A DNA stretch of 64,000 nt, taken from the NCBI GenBank assembly GCA_002286715.1, contig NSJX01000055.1, positions 1-64,000 of the forward strand. The letters are read 5' to 3'. Positions 1 through 11,132 of the stretch are shown in pieces (the first letter of the stretch is position 1; every line of letters starts with the position of its first letter). The notes beneath the pieces are model-generated. The model was given only the letters and a program-made list of their open reading frames with translations, was not told the DNA's origin and did not search any database. The stretch comes from Dentipellis sp. KUC8613. Taxonomy: Eukaryota > Basidiomycota > Agaricomycetes > Russulales > Hericiaceae. The position numbers and the translations under genes are program-made.

Positions 1-58
1 CCTGGTCACCCATTTCCGGACAGCTTCTTGCTCCCCCGCTCTTCATCCCCCATGAGTA

Positions 59-349
59 CGTCTACCTCAGGCTCCTCCCCATCCGACGGCGGGAGGTGGC
101 GGGCTAAATACGAGGGCGAGAGGACTCGAGGTCAAGCAGTGTCGGTACTGGTAGATAGCATAATCAACATGAGTCATTACTTACCCGAGGTTAGCGGGCA
201 AAGTTAAGAGGCTTCCTTTCGGGGTAAGTAATGACTCATGTTAATTATGCTATCTACCAGTACCGACACTGCTTGACCTCGAGTCCTCTCGCCCTCGTAT
301 TTAGCCCGCCACCTCCCGCCGTCGGATGGGGAGGAGCCTGCGTCTACCT
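59..349. mobile_element. Foldback MITE with 119-bp terminal inverted repeats, probably Mutator-like (MULE)
   Basis: Positions 68-186 and 222-340 are reverse complements over 119 bp with a single mismatch, separated by a 35-bp spacer (187-221). The element is flanked by an exact 9-bp direct repeat, CGTCTACCT, at 59-67 and 341-349, which ends sharply on both sides (58 is A against G at 340; 68 is C against G at 350). A 9-bp target site duplication together with very long inverted repeats is the established signature of Mutator-superfamily elements. There is no room for a transposase, so this would be a non-autonomous copy moved in trans. The near-identity of the arms suggests recent insertion. 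A palindromic assembly artefact is the alternative, but it would not create a target duplication. Confidence 0.82.
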
Positions 350-728
350 GCCTTTGAGGGTCTGACCCTTGACTGCATGATTAGGCTCCTTGGAGAAAAG
401 TTACCGACCTTCTCCTACCGGTACTTGTCGTCCCCGTCACCAACATTTGCCTGCGGCATCATTCATAACCACAATCTTGGATGCAAGGGATGAAGGTGAT
501 GGGTGAGTCTGCTGTTTGTGGTCCATGCTTCGAACATCACTCACAAGAACATCCACAGACGGCAGACATGATGTCCTGTCGATACAAGAACAATTTTTGC
601 TAGCGCTGGCCCGACCGGTTGCAATTATCTGCTGCAAACAGCAGCTTCGAATCTCGCATGGAATTAACGGAGCAGGCAGGGCAGGAAAAAAAGGTGAGCA
701 AGTCGCCTGATGACGCTGGAAAGTCTTC

Positions 729-1130
729 TCACCGTGGCTGCACTCCCAGACGGCGGTGTGACCCATCCGCCTCGTGTCGTGCCACGTTCTGCATGCAGAG
801 GCTGCTGAGTTCACGAATGTTCACCGGTCCCGAGCCTCTAGTGATCCCTCTGAGCGGGCAGAGCCTTCAAGATTAGTGAGTGATTCACTCAATGACGCGC
901 ACGAGTTTACTTACCGTGGCTGCATTCCCAGACAGCGACATGACCCTCCCGCCTCGTTCTTGTGCCGCATTCTCCATGCAGAGGCTGCTGAGTTCACGAA
1001 TGTCCGCATGCATGTCGCGGGCGTGTCTCCAGCAATCTCTCACTGTGGCTGCATTCGCAGATGGCGGTATGACCCCCCGTCTCGTATCTCGCCGCAGTCT
1101 ATGTGCCGAGGCTGCTGAGTTCACGAATGT
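729..1130. repeat. Three imperfect ~90-bp repeat units
   Basis: Three related blocks lie at 729-820, 912-1003 and 1041-1130. Each opens with CCGTGGCTGC or CTGTGGCTGC, continues with a cAGAcggcg-like stretch and a GACCC-C-CCTCGT segment, and closes with GGCTGCTGAGTTCACGAATGT. Spacing is irregular (about 183 and 129 bp), so this is a dispersed or decayed tandem array rather than a clean satellite. Reading frames through it are short and differ between units, which argues against coding. Confidence 0.7.
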
Positions 1131-1204
1131 CTGCATACACGTCGCTGGCGAGTCTCACGCGGTCCCTCTACCCATCTGCGGGCTGTCGCGAGGCCTTCCG
1201 AAAG

Positions 1205-2270
1205 CGACAAAATAGGCGCCCAAAGACGCCCAGAAATTTGGGATCCAGGCCCCCGCGGCGAGCGGCCTACCGCTGTCCAAGGGGAATCCTTGCGGTGTCA
1301 GCAGTTCGCTGACACGGTTGGATGCGCGCGGAGCTGCGCGCAGCGCAGCGACGGCTCCTCCACCTGCACCTACCCGACCTCCGCCTCCGCCTGTCATTCA
1401 GCATCCCCACCGACCCTCCTAATCTCCCTCGAATTCGCAATCCCACCGTGCACATTGCATCCCGAGCCCTTCAGCGAGCAGCCCTTCCACTCGCATACCT
1501 GATTTCCGGCATCCCCCATCGCACCGGCCCTGTATAGTCTTCCCCCGCGCCGTATTTCCGTGTGCCAACAGTCCTCCATCGTGTCGTTCAGGAATCGCAA
1601 GATAAGCGCCCAAAGGTGCCCAGAAATTTGGGATTCAGGCCCCCGCGGCGAGCGGCCTACCGCTGTCCAAGGGCAATCCTTGCGGTGTCAGCGGTTCGCT
1701 GACACGTTTGGATGCGCGCGGAGCTGCGCGCAGCGCAGCGACGGCTCCTCCATCTGCTCCTACCTGACGTCCGCCTCCCCCGCTCGTTCTACACCCCCAA
1801 GCTCCACGCGGCGGGCCCATCCCCCCCGTTCCCCCTGGAATCCGGTCGACCCATCGTGCACAATGTGACCCGGGTCCTCCAGCGAGCAGCCCTTCGACTC
1901 GCCGACGTCGTTTCCGTCGTCCTCCGTCGTAACAGCCCTGTATCGTCCTGCCGCGCGCTGCATTTCCGCGCGCAACGGGCCCTGCACCATGTCGTTCCCG
2001 AAGCGCAAAATAAGCGCCCAAAGGCGCTCAAAATTTCGGGATTTCGGCCCCCCGCGGCGAGCGGGCGTGCGCTGCCCTGGGGGATCCTTTCGATGTCGAC
2101 GTCGGTGCCGTCGTGCGGGTGTATGGGCGGAGGGCGCGCGGAGCTGCGCGTAGCGCAGCGACGGCGCGCGCTCGGGTTCTGTGCGTCCGTTGATTTACAG
2201 AGCCTGCGAGTGGCGAGGGGTGAGCGAGCGCAGTGAGCAAGAGGCTGCGAAAATAAGCCTATAGTGAGTT
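1205..2270. repeat. Long-period tandem repeat (period ~390-405 bp, 2.6 copies)
   Basis: Copies start near 1211, 1602 and 2008. Each begins with AATAAGCGCCCAAAG or a close variant, followed by a GCCCCCGCGGCGAGCGG block and a GCGCGGAGCTGCGCG-AGCGCAGCGACGG block. The first two copies also contain the hairpin GTGTCAGC-nnnn-GCTGACAC at about 1297-1315 and 1687-1707. The first two copies are similar over nearly their whole length; the third is diverged and truncated at about 2270. Frames change between copies, so it is unlikely to encode protein. The arrangement looks like satellite or subtelomere-type DNA, which is inference. Confidence 0.75.
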
Positions 2271-2279
2271 GCATTTTCT

Positions 2280-4250
2280 TGGTTCGAATGTGCTCGTGAT
2301 GGGACTTACCGGGATATGTAGTTTATGTTTGCAGAACATTGCGCTCGCGTCTCGTGGCCGCGTGCATGTAGGCAGGCGTGGCTCACGCCCCGCATGTGCG
2401 TCATGCTCAGAGTGCCTGTGGCGGTCGGTCGCAGTCGAGTGAGCGGCCCACACGTGGATACAGCGCGGACGACTCACCGTCTGCGTTCCCGCAGCGCGGT
2501 CTCGTCTCTCTCATGAACGCGTTTGCGACGTACTTGTCGCGCTCTGCGTGTCCCGAGGCCGCCGTCCTGCGTGCACCTGCTCGACGGCTGGCTCGTGCGT
2601 CCACCGACGTGCAAGAGCTCGGGATTCTGGGCGCCGCGGCGTGCGTGCGTGCGTGCGTGCGTGCGTCGGATCCGGGGATTCCGCTGGTGGAGGCGCGAAG
2701 ATCGTGTGCGGAGGCGTTTGCGAGTGACGACTGTGCGTCGCCCGGGCTCTTGGGACCCTGTCCGTCGCTAATTACTTCGTAAGTGTCTCTCCAATAGGAA
2801 GAAGACGCATTTCTCACTTCGTATATGCTCTCACAGCGACGCCGCACGCTCACGAGCGTTCGTGCGCGACGCCCCGTCGTAACGCATCCACTCCGACCTG
2901 GCGCGCGCGGCCCGTCGTCATATAACTGCGCAGACGGTCAAATTTCTCAATAAGGACTCGTTTTCAGAGGAGAAAACGGCAAACTACGCACCGTTTCAGC
3001 ACACCCGCATCGCAAACACGAAGCTGCCTCGAATGTTCGAGCGGGGGCAGGTTCGATGGCGTGCCCGCAGGACATCCGCACGGCTCACGTCACCAGCCGC
3101 ATCTGCGCCTGCGGCCCCGGATCGCGCGCCACGGCCGTACGCCCCTACATGCGCGCATTCGCGTGTGCTGGTGGTGGAGGCGGAGGCGGCGAAACGGGGT
3201 GGCAGGACAGGGCGTGGGGGCGCAAGCGCATCAAGCGCGTTTGCACTCGTGTGGCCGATTCTGGCTTCACGAGCGCAGACACGACGGTGCAGCGGCGCCT
3301 GAAGGGCGGCAGCGTCGTCTCGTCGTGCGTGACGGCCCAAATGACGATCGCGTGCAACGGCGCGTGTCACTGCGACTGCGGGGTGGTTCTTGGGTGTCAA
3401 GGTGCTTACCACAACCCGAATGATGAGGGTGTAATGTCGTCCTGCGCGAGTGCCGACTCGAGAAGTAATTCCGCGGGCTGACTTGGGCAGAATGCGTCGA
3501 ATCGTGTTTCTTCCGAGCAGTGGGCGGTCTCCAGAGGGGCGGGCCGGTCGAAAAAACGAAATTTGTTGCAGGAGTCGCGGTTTTCGGTGTTGCTCACGAG
3601 AAACCCGAATCCTGCTTGTTTTGCGGCCTTCTCGTTGTCTTTCCAGCTGCTTACTGGCCCTCCGAGCTGCGCTATTGAGCCACAGCAACGAGAATACCAT
3701 GGCCGAAAAGACGACGGTCAGAACGGCGCGCACAGAGGGATCCTGCGGGACTCGACACACACCTTATCTCCTGAACCCCCCATTTCTTTCGTTTCCTGCC
3801 TATTCCCTGCCCTCCTGAGCCGTATGTGCTGCTTGCAAACGTCCCTGAGAGTCCTGTGAGCGCGCGGAAAGCGCAGAGAGAGAGGGAGAAGTGGCCTTGT
3901 ACCACATGAAAACGGCCATGTGTGCTTTAGGACCTAAAAAAACGACTATCTTGCGGCTTTCTCTGCGGTCGTTGCAACGCACCTGCCAGCCAATCGCAGC
4001 CCGCGCAGTTGAACGACTCGAGTGAGCGAGCAAAGGCCCAAGTCGCGAGTCGCGGGACAAGTCGACGCGCGTCATCGCAGCCACGTCGCGCCACACGCTC
4101 GGCTCCTCGATCGCTCTCTCTTCGCGACTCTTCTCCGTCCTCAAGCTCGAGCAGCTGTGGACGCGTCTGCCATGGTCGTCGGGAGTGGCTGAAGCTTTGC
4201 GGGCGACGACAAGCAGGGGCAGGGTTCCCACGGGTATTATAGCCGAATTT
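2280..4250. other. Gene-free stretch
   Basis: No reading frame here has recognisable protein motifs or plausible spliced continuations. The longest, on the minus strand at 2996-3760, is Arg/Ala-rich low-complexity and is probably open by GC bias. The last few hundred bases are presumably the promoter of the aspartate-semialdehyde dehydrogenase gene. Confidence 0.5.
2641..2667. repeat. (GTGC)n microsatellite
   Basis: About six and a half uninterrupted GTGC units. It lies in the gene-free stretch 2280-4250. Confidence 0.9.
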
Positions 4251-4327
4251 GCAAGGCGGGGAGAATTACTAGACCAGTGACTCTTTCTTGTCCTCCTCCT
4301 CCTCCTGCTGAGCGTTCTCTCGCCGCC

Positions 4328-5508
4328 ATGCACCACCTCGGCGACCGCAAAATAAACGTCGGCATCCTCGGTGCAACAGGCACCGTCGGGCAGCGTTTCA
4401 TTGTGCTGCTTGCCGAGCACCCGTACTTCGTGGTCTCCGTCCTCGGGGCATCTGCAAGATCAGCAGGCAAGCCGTACGCAAAAGCGGTCAGCTGGAAGCA
4501 GTCCGACCGTATCCCCTCTTCCGTGCGCGATCTCATCGTGCAGCCTTGCGAAGCCGCGAGCTTCAAGGATTGCGCGATTGTCTTCTCCGGGCTCGATGCG
4601 GACGTCGCAGGCGACATCGGTGCGTGCGCATGCCATCTATCCCAGCGGGATCGCACTGATGGAGTCGCCTGTGCGCAGAGGGCGCATTCCGAGCGGCTGA
4701 GCTCGCCGTGTTCTCCAACGCCAAATCGTACCGCCGCGATCCGCACGTCCCGCTCATCGTCCCGCTCGTGAACCCATCCCATCTCTCCATCGTCCCCCAG
4801 CAGCGCGCCCTGCACTCACCCCCGCTCAAAAAGGGCTTCATCGTCACCAACGCCAACTGCTCCACCACCGCCGTCGTCATTCCGCTCGCCGCCCTCGAGC
4901 GCGCATTCGGGCCCGTCGAGTCCTGCCTCATCACCACCATGCAGGCCATCTCCGGCGCCGGCTACCCGGGCGTGCCCTCCCTCGACATCTTCGACAACAT
5001 CGTGCCCCACATCGACGGCGAGGAGGAGAAGCTCGAGTGGGAGACCCTCAAGATCCTCGGCGGGCTCGCCGACGCCGAGGGCGACGACGGCCGCAAGACC
5101 TTCGACATGCACGCACGCACGCCCCTCCGCATCAGCGCCGCCTGCAACCGCGTCCCCGTCCTCGAGGGCCACACCGAGACCGTCAGCGTCCGCTTCGCCC
5201 GCCGCCCGCCCCCCAGCCCCCAGCAGGTCCGCGAGGCCCTCCAGGCCTACACCCCCGAGGCCCTCGCCGTCGGCTGCCCCAGCGCGCCCCGCCAGACCAT
5301 CTTTGTCCACGAGGAGCCCGACCGCCCCCAGCCGCGGCTCGACCGCAATTACCAGGCAGGCGCCGGCGTCTGCGTCGGGCGTGTGCGCCAGTGCCGCGTG
5401 CTCGACATCAAGTTTGTCGTCCTCGCCAACAACGTCAACATCGGCGCTGCCACCAGCAGCATCATCAATGCGGAGTATGCCGTCACTAAGGGCGTCGTTG
5501 CAGTATAG
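4328..5508 (+). CDS. HOM2: Aspartate-semialdehyde dehydrogenase (Hom2-type), 373 aa
   Basis: Catalyses NADPH-dependent reduction of aspartyl-4-phosphate to aspartate semialdehyde, the shared step towards threonine, methionine and isoleucine. Exons are 4328-4619 and 4679-5508, with a 59-bp intron starting GTGCGT; the junction restores the family segment GDIEGAFRAAELAVFSNAK. Visible landmarks are the dinucleotide-binding GATGTVGQ (residues 15-22), the active-site cysteine in TNANCSTT (about C158), ISGAGYPG, and the catalytic histidine in PVLEGHTE (about H262). Length matches the fungal family (about 360-370 aa). The start is the ATG in GCCGCCATGC just before the nucleotide-binding fold. TGACTC at 4278-4283 is a partial Gcn4/CpcA-type site, a hint only. 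The 3' end lies 100 bp from the convergent membrane-protein gene. Confidence 0.96.
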
Positions 5509-5608
5509 CGTAGAAGCATCGAGCAGGGAGAGAGAGGAATAATCTGAATACATGTAATATTGCTTGTTTACTACATCGCACGTAGAAATACAAATCGTAC
5601 ATCACACA

Positions 5609-6946
5609 CTACACCCACACCCGGCGATCCACCTCGTCAATCGTCAGCGCCGTCGGCGGCTCGTCAATCGTGCAGTGCGCCGACCACGGCGACGCCTTCT
5701 CGTCGCGCGACCGGTACGACGGCGGGTACCCCGACCCGGCCGAGTCCAACGCGCCCGCGTACCAGCAGTCCGGGACGCTCAGCCGCGGATTCGCCATCGT
5801 CGACACCTTCGTGTCAATCGACAGCGCAGGCCTTACCACCGACACCGACGTGGTCGCCGTCAGCACGCCCGAGATGTCGCGCGTCGTCCGCGCCGACCAC
5901 GCCCGCCCGCGCGCCACCCGGTACACGATCAGCAGCGGCGACACCACCTGCACCTGCGCGAGCACCGGCAGCACCGCGTTCTGCGCCGCGCTCCCCACGC
6001 CCACGCACACGATGTACACCAGCCCCGCCGTCGTCTCCAGCGCCGCCGACTCCACCAGCATCGTCGCGATCGTCACGTACGGCCCAGTGCCCGCACCCGC
6101 GCCCGAGCCCGCCGCGAGCCCGCGCAGCCGCCGCCGGAACACGAGGATGCGCCCCACGATCAGCGTCGTCAGCGCCGTGTTGAGCCCGAGCGAGAGCGTG
6201 CGGTACGCGATTGCCCAGGCCGCGAGCGCCGTCGTGGACTGCGTCGTCCCTGGGATGGTGAGCTGGTGGAGGGACAGTGAGCCCGTTACTGCGGCCGGGG
6301 CTTCAGAGACGTACAGAGGAGAAGGACGGTGGCTCGGACGAACCAAGGGTGGCGAGGAAGATTAGGACGGGCGGGAGGCTCCAGAGCCGGTTCGAGTTGT
6401 AGATGACCGAGAAGCGGTAGAGCTGGGGGCGGGTCGGTCAGGGTTGTGCTGCACGGATCGATAAAGTGAGGACTTACGATTGTGAGATCGGCGGTCCATG
6501 TCACGAGAACGTACCTGTAAGTGTGTCAGTTGGCTGTGGCGCCGGCATTGGGTGAGCATACACTCACATCGCATTGAGCATCACGTCCAGCCAGTTCCCC
6601 ACGTTCTGTTCGATATACGCGTTCGGCCCGCCAGGATAAGTGCGGTTATTCACGAGCGCGACGACCGTCCATCTGATTTGGAGCCCGATGCTGGTGGTCG
6701 ACAGCGCGAACAGCCATATCGTCATCGTGAACACCTTCCAGTAGTTTGACGGTGGGTACGGGAAGTTCGCCATGGCCATCGCGAACAGGGCAAGTACGAG
6801 GCCTATGAGAACATGAGGGAACCCCCAGGCGTCCGGGCAGTTCATGGGCACATACCGTACGAGACTCCGGCGAAGATGGTCCCCATCAGGTTCATCGACT
6901 CGATAGCGAGATCATGGGCGAGCCAGAATTCAGGGGAGGCGTCCAT
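5609..6946 (-). CDS. Multi-pass membrane protein of an Agaricomycete-expanded family, 373 aa
   Basis: Function unknown. Exons on the minus strand are 6946-6856, 6802-6568, 6514-6478, 6422-6344 and 6288-5609; all five join in frame. The product has about seven hydrophobic segments: two N-terminal ones from LMGTIFAGVSYG to the FALSTTSIGLQ stretch, one around YVLVTWTADLTILYRFSVIYN, another at LPPVLIFLATL, and three in the last exon, including IVGRILVFRRRL and LVYIVCVGVG. The DLTILYRFSVIYNSNRLW segment followed by a hydrophobic stretch recurs in many uncharacterised Agaricomycete membrane proteins as I know them. The tail is hydrophilic and Ser/Asp-rich, probably cytosolic. A receptor-like topology is possible but no ligand or partner can be inferred. 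Introns are 53-55 bp. Confidence 0.82.
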
Positions 6947-7719
6947 GGCGAGAAGGTACGCAAGAGATGGACGTCTGGAGGGAAGTCGTGCGAGTATTTA
7001 AGAGCTCACGCGTTGCAGGAGCCGCCCGTATACAGGGACTACTGTCTTAAGGCGCTCGAATTCTGCGCCTGGTGGTGCAGAGCGTCTTTATGCGCCAGTC
7101 ATGGTCTGTCGGGAGCCAGAAGGCCAGGGTCCCACGATATGCCAGGATAGCGAGGGCCGTAGGTGTAATAGGATCCCTATTTGAGATGGATAGACTTTCT
7201 GTGGAGAAGGCTAGCAGCGGCAAGGAGAAGGGGCGCAAGGACCTAGTTCCGGCACTTACAGCAGCTATGTAGGGATTATATGGCGCGACAGCCACTGGAC
7301 GGCACATGTGTCCCAGTAGCGCCACGGTGACCACGCAGATCCGAGTAGAGTCGTCCTAGGAAGAAGATTCGAAGTCCCGGGAATGCGCTGGTGGAAGAGA
7401 ATACACGTATTCCGCGATAGCATCAGCGGAGAGCTTCACCGATTGTGTATATTTGGTTTGTAACCGGATTTCTATAGAGCTGGTTCTAAATTGCATAAGA
7501 ACGCGGTGGGACTGGGTATCGTGCACCGCAAGTCGTGGACATGACGGTCAGCCAGATACGAACGAATCGTGAGCGGGATTATCCAGCATAATTCTTGCTG
7601 AGTATCTTCCCAGAAATCGTCCTGGCGAATACAGTGGGCGCGGTGTCTGGTGAGAGTTCTTGTTCAAGAGGCGACGCGCCTGGGCGCTTACCGCAAAGGT
7701 CTCCTTGTCCGCAACCACG
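6947..7719. other. Divergent intergenic region
   Basis: Lies between the 5' ends of the membrane-protein gene (minus strand) and the TRAPPC2L gene (plus strand), so it should contain both promoters. No coding potential or clear TATA pair was recognised. Confidence 0.5.
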
Positions 7720-8329
7720 ATGGCACCGCAACTGGGCCTGGCAGCGGTCGCCTTCATATCGCCACAGAACCACCCAATTCTCATCCGCGTACTCACAAAG
7801 AACCAAGATGACGCGCTCAAGTATCACTATCTCGCGCACACAAGCCTCGATGTCATTGACGAGCGCAGTGCGTCCGCGTCTGTCTGACTGCGTCTCCCGC
7901 ACCAGCTCATCGTGCACCTCCAGCCGCTGGCAAGTCGACAGAGTGCTACTTGGGCTTCCTATACGCGATGGAGGAAACGGCAGTATACGGCTATGTCACC
8001 CCGCTCAAGCTCAAGATCGTCCTTGCCTTCGCCCTGTCCGACGCCGTCGTGCGCGACGCAGACGTTACCGCCGTGCGCCCTCTTCTCATAGCTCTCTCGT
8101 CCTCCGTGCTCATGATCACATATCTCGACAGATATTCAAAGCGCTGCACCTCGCGTACTACCGCTCCATCTCGAACCCATTTCTCAAGCTCCACGCGCCC
8201 CTCGACACCACCTCCACCGCGGACCACGCCATCATGCTGCAGGCCGGCAGCGAGCGCTGGAAGGCCTTCCGCCGCCGCGTCGACGAGGTCGCGCGCGCCG
8301 CGGGCGCCGTGCCCGTGTCCAATACATGA
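7720..8329 (+). CDS. TCA17: TRAPP complex subunit, TRAPPC2L/Tca17 family, 170 aa
   Basis: A small longin-fold (sedlin-like) subunit of the TRAPP tethering complexes at the Golgi, which act as exchange factors for Ypt/Rab GTPases. Exons are 7720-7867, 7906-8072 and 8132-8329, joining in frame. Recognisable family blocks are ISPQNHPILIR near the N-terminus, KYHYLAHTSLDVIDER (about residues 33-48), ECYLGFLYAMEETAVYGYVT and VVRDADVTAIFKALHLAYY. The last segment spans the second junction and supports it. Length is slightly above animal TRAPPC2L (about 140 aa) because of the C-terminal helix region. The first intron is only 38 bp, among the shortest in the window, yet both flanking exons match the family. 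The chosen ATG begins the first beta-strand directly. Confidence 0.9.
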
Positions 8330-8757
8330 TATCTATACCGCCATCTCCACCTGACGCACATCGACAGGCCCGCGTGTCATGCAATGAGAACGAAGACGAG
8401 GATGAGGACGAGAATATGGACGGTTCGGCTCCGCACGTCGCCCGCGCGCGGGTGCTTGCACTTGCACTGCGGTCTACGCGGGCGGCGGGCAGGCGGTTCT
8501 GCTCGTGCGACGCATGGCGGGACGAACCGAGAGCGAGCATTGTGTTGCGGGCCTTTTTATTGACTTAGCTGCTTCTAGGACGCCGTAGCTGAGACAGATA
8601 CGGGGCGGACAGACGATGTGAGACGGCGTGCGTGGTAATTTGCCGACAAAGATTTGGACACTTCGTCGATATTCTAACACGCGATGCTCGAGCGCGCCGA
8701 GTGTGGCAGTAAATTTGCATACTTATTATTGATTTTCTGAGAGCAGAGACAAACGTC

Positions 8758-11132
8758 CTAAATTACGACCCGCGGACCCTGTACCATCACCACATCGTAC
8801 ACATGCAACGGCCTCTGCCGACGAAATTCACGGAGAACTTCATCGTGCATCTCTTGAGATGGTGAAGGATACTCGGTCGCTAGTATGTCGGGCGGAGGGC
8901 GATCCATCGGGTCGGGAACATAGAGGGCTGTTCGCTGTGTTTTCCGAACCACTCGAGTATAGTCCATTTCTGGCATTTCGGGTGCCCCGGGCCTGGGACC
9001 GTGAACTACAATTCAGAGGGGGGGACCGGTTTAGATGACTGCCCAGCGATGGAAATGGAATCACGTACTTGCTACCTCGACTGGCGCCTCGCGACTCGCG
9101 TGTGAATGGGGAGAAAAAGCTTGGACGGGCTGCATGCGATGACCGGCTGCAACGCTCTATCAATAACAAAGCAATTCGGGCGACTGAACTCGGGCTGCAG
9201 CACGTACGCGGAAACTGGACCACCCAAAGCGCTGCTCCATCCCTCGATTCACTCGAGGCCACAGGACGCCCTACCGCGAAATCCTCAATGAGGCGCTCGA
9301 CGACCCGCATGGTCAATTTCGTCTTGGGGAGTAGCAGAACCGTCTGGCGGTGCAGCAGCGCCGACGGTGTCTCTTTGATGTCGAGGGCGCAGTACGGGAC
9401 GCCAGGCTCTTTCGCAGGGGTGCGCATGACGATCTCGTCCTCGTCTGCGTCGACTTCATCCTGGGTGGACGTCTCCGTCTCCGGCTGTCCAATAGCCTGC
9501 GCGACATCCTCCACGACGTCAGCAACGGCACAAAGCACGGGAAACGGGTCTATCTCGGTTGCAGTCCCGTCCTCAGACGATATGAAGCCCTTCTTTGCGA
9601 GCATGAGCGCACGCAGGATCCCGTGCTCGACGGCCGTGGAGATAAGCATCGACACGCGGGACGCGGAGAGGCGGTTTCCGAGCAGCCGGAGCAGCGCCAC
9701 GACGCCGGATGCTCGCGTCTGCGCCGCAGCGGGGTCGGGAAGGCCGTCATATGTCCGGGGGCAGGCGAAAAAGCCTGGGAGGCTCGGAATGGAGGCGGAA
9801 GGGCTCTCGCCGAGGGAGTCGACGACGGGGTGGATGGAGAGCGCGAGGCAGACGAGGGAGCCCTTGTTACAGGGGGTTCGATTGAGCGGATGTAGGAGCT
9901 TTGTGCAGAGCGTGAGGACTTTGAGTGCGGCGTGGAGGAGATCGCTGTCAGGCTTTCCGTGCAGAAGGACGTATTCGCTCATGTCTCGAGGGGGCCGCGC
10001 CCTTGAGGAGTCCCGGCGTCGGCTGGTGGATGTAGAGTTTGTATCGGCTTTTGGTTTTGGCAAAGAACGATAGGTGTTGGAAGTGTCACGATCTGACACT
10101 CTACCGCCTGATGCAACAGAGGTTGGGGATGGTGTTTCTCTTCTGTGGGAAGAATGGCTGCGACGTGGGGGGGCATCTGGAGGTGCAGATGGTCGTCTGG
10201 GTGAGGTGCTTGAGTGGTGGCTTGTGCTTTTACGGCGCAGCAGAGGAGGCGGGCGAAGTGCAGGAGGACGAGGTGGAGGAGGGCGAGGTGGCGGGGGCGG
10301 TGATAGTGGTAGAGGATCTATAAAAGAAGATAAAAGAATGCTCGCGATAATGGTAGTAAAATACTAAAAACGCACCGGGAATATACACGTTCCAACAGAC
10401 ATCATCCCTGAGGTTCTCCAGACATGTGACACGGTGTCCCATGGACAGTTTCTTCATCGACCATGCTAGCACGCGCTGAGTATGGGGATTCAGCGGGACC
10501 AGAACCCGCACCCCCTCCTGCCGATGCAGCAGCGCAGATGGCGATTCCGAAATGTCATATTCGAGCTTGCGGACGTCCGGGAAAGCCTGCCTGAACATGT
10601 CCAGCAGAGACGGAAGATCGAGGCCCGCATGAAGCGCCATAGTCGGATCCGTGAGTACCGCCTCGATTTTCTGCGGGAGGGGCCTGCAGAAGCACGCGAC
10701 GAGCTCCCGCACGACGTCCTTGTATTCCCCGACGTCACTCTCGCCTTCCCCAAGCCCCTTGCTAATAACGTCGCTCACGAGACTCCGTACCCGCGATTCG
10801 TCTCGGTCGGGGAGCGCGCGGACGATTATCCAGAGGAAGAGCATCATGATTTTCGCCTTGGTGCCCGTCATGCCGTATGATGCCGCCTTCAGGAAGGGAT
10901 CCGTACGTGCCTGAAAGTGGTTGCTGCGGTAGTAGTCCAGGGACTCCCAGGGTGGGTAGATACCGCTCGGGGATCCCATGAATGTGAGTGCGTTGTGGCT
11001 CGCAAGCGCACGGTACACTCGTTCGCGTCTGCCCCTGTGTTGGATGTGATGGTCCCGTACCCATGTGAACACGCCTACGAATGTTTCGCGCAGCTCGCGG
11101 ATGATATCTCCAACGTTGATATCTACTGACAT
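8758..11132 (-). CDS. Unrecognised protein with a duplicated domain and a Pro/Arg/Ser-rich linker, 704 aa
   Basis: Three exons on the minus strand (11132-10376, 10317-9208, 9005-8758) join in frame. The N-terminal domain (residues 1 to about 252) and C-terminal domain (about 365-704) are similar to each other. Each ends with an acidic I-[SK]-E-[ST]-PSALLHRQ motif (about 195-205 and 568-577), followed by an L-x-P hydrophobic strand, a short helix and a V-x-x-P end (VYIP and VQFP). Between them lies a basic, proline-rich linker (about 253-364) with runs of P, RR and S, probably disordered. I do not recognise the family. The last intron (9207-9006, 202 bp) is long for this genome and could hide a missed exon. 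Two separate genes are unlikely because no start or stop interrupts the linker frame. Confidence 0.7.

Noticed and set aside
59..349. Hairpin interpreted as an RNA gene or terminator
   Set aside because: The 119-bp arms and flanking 9-bp duplication fit a transposon far better than any structured RNA or terminator.
2996..3760. 254-residue open frame on the minus strand with an N-terminal hydrophobic stretch
   Set aside because: Arg/Ala-rich, no motif, several overlapping frames equally open on the other strand; explained by GC-rich composition.
8758..11132. Two separate adjacent paralogous genes instead of one
   Set aside because: The frame runs uninterrupted through the proline-rich linker across a consensus intron, with no stop after the first domain.
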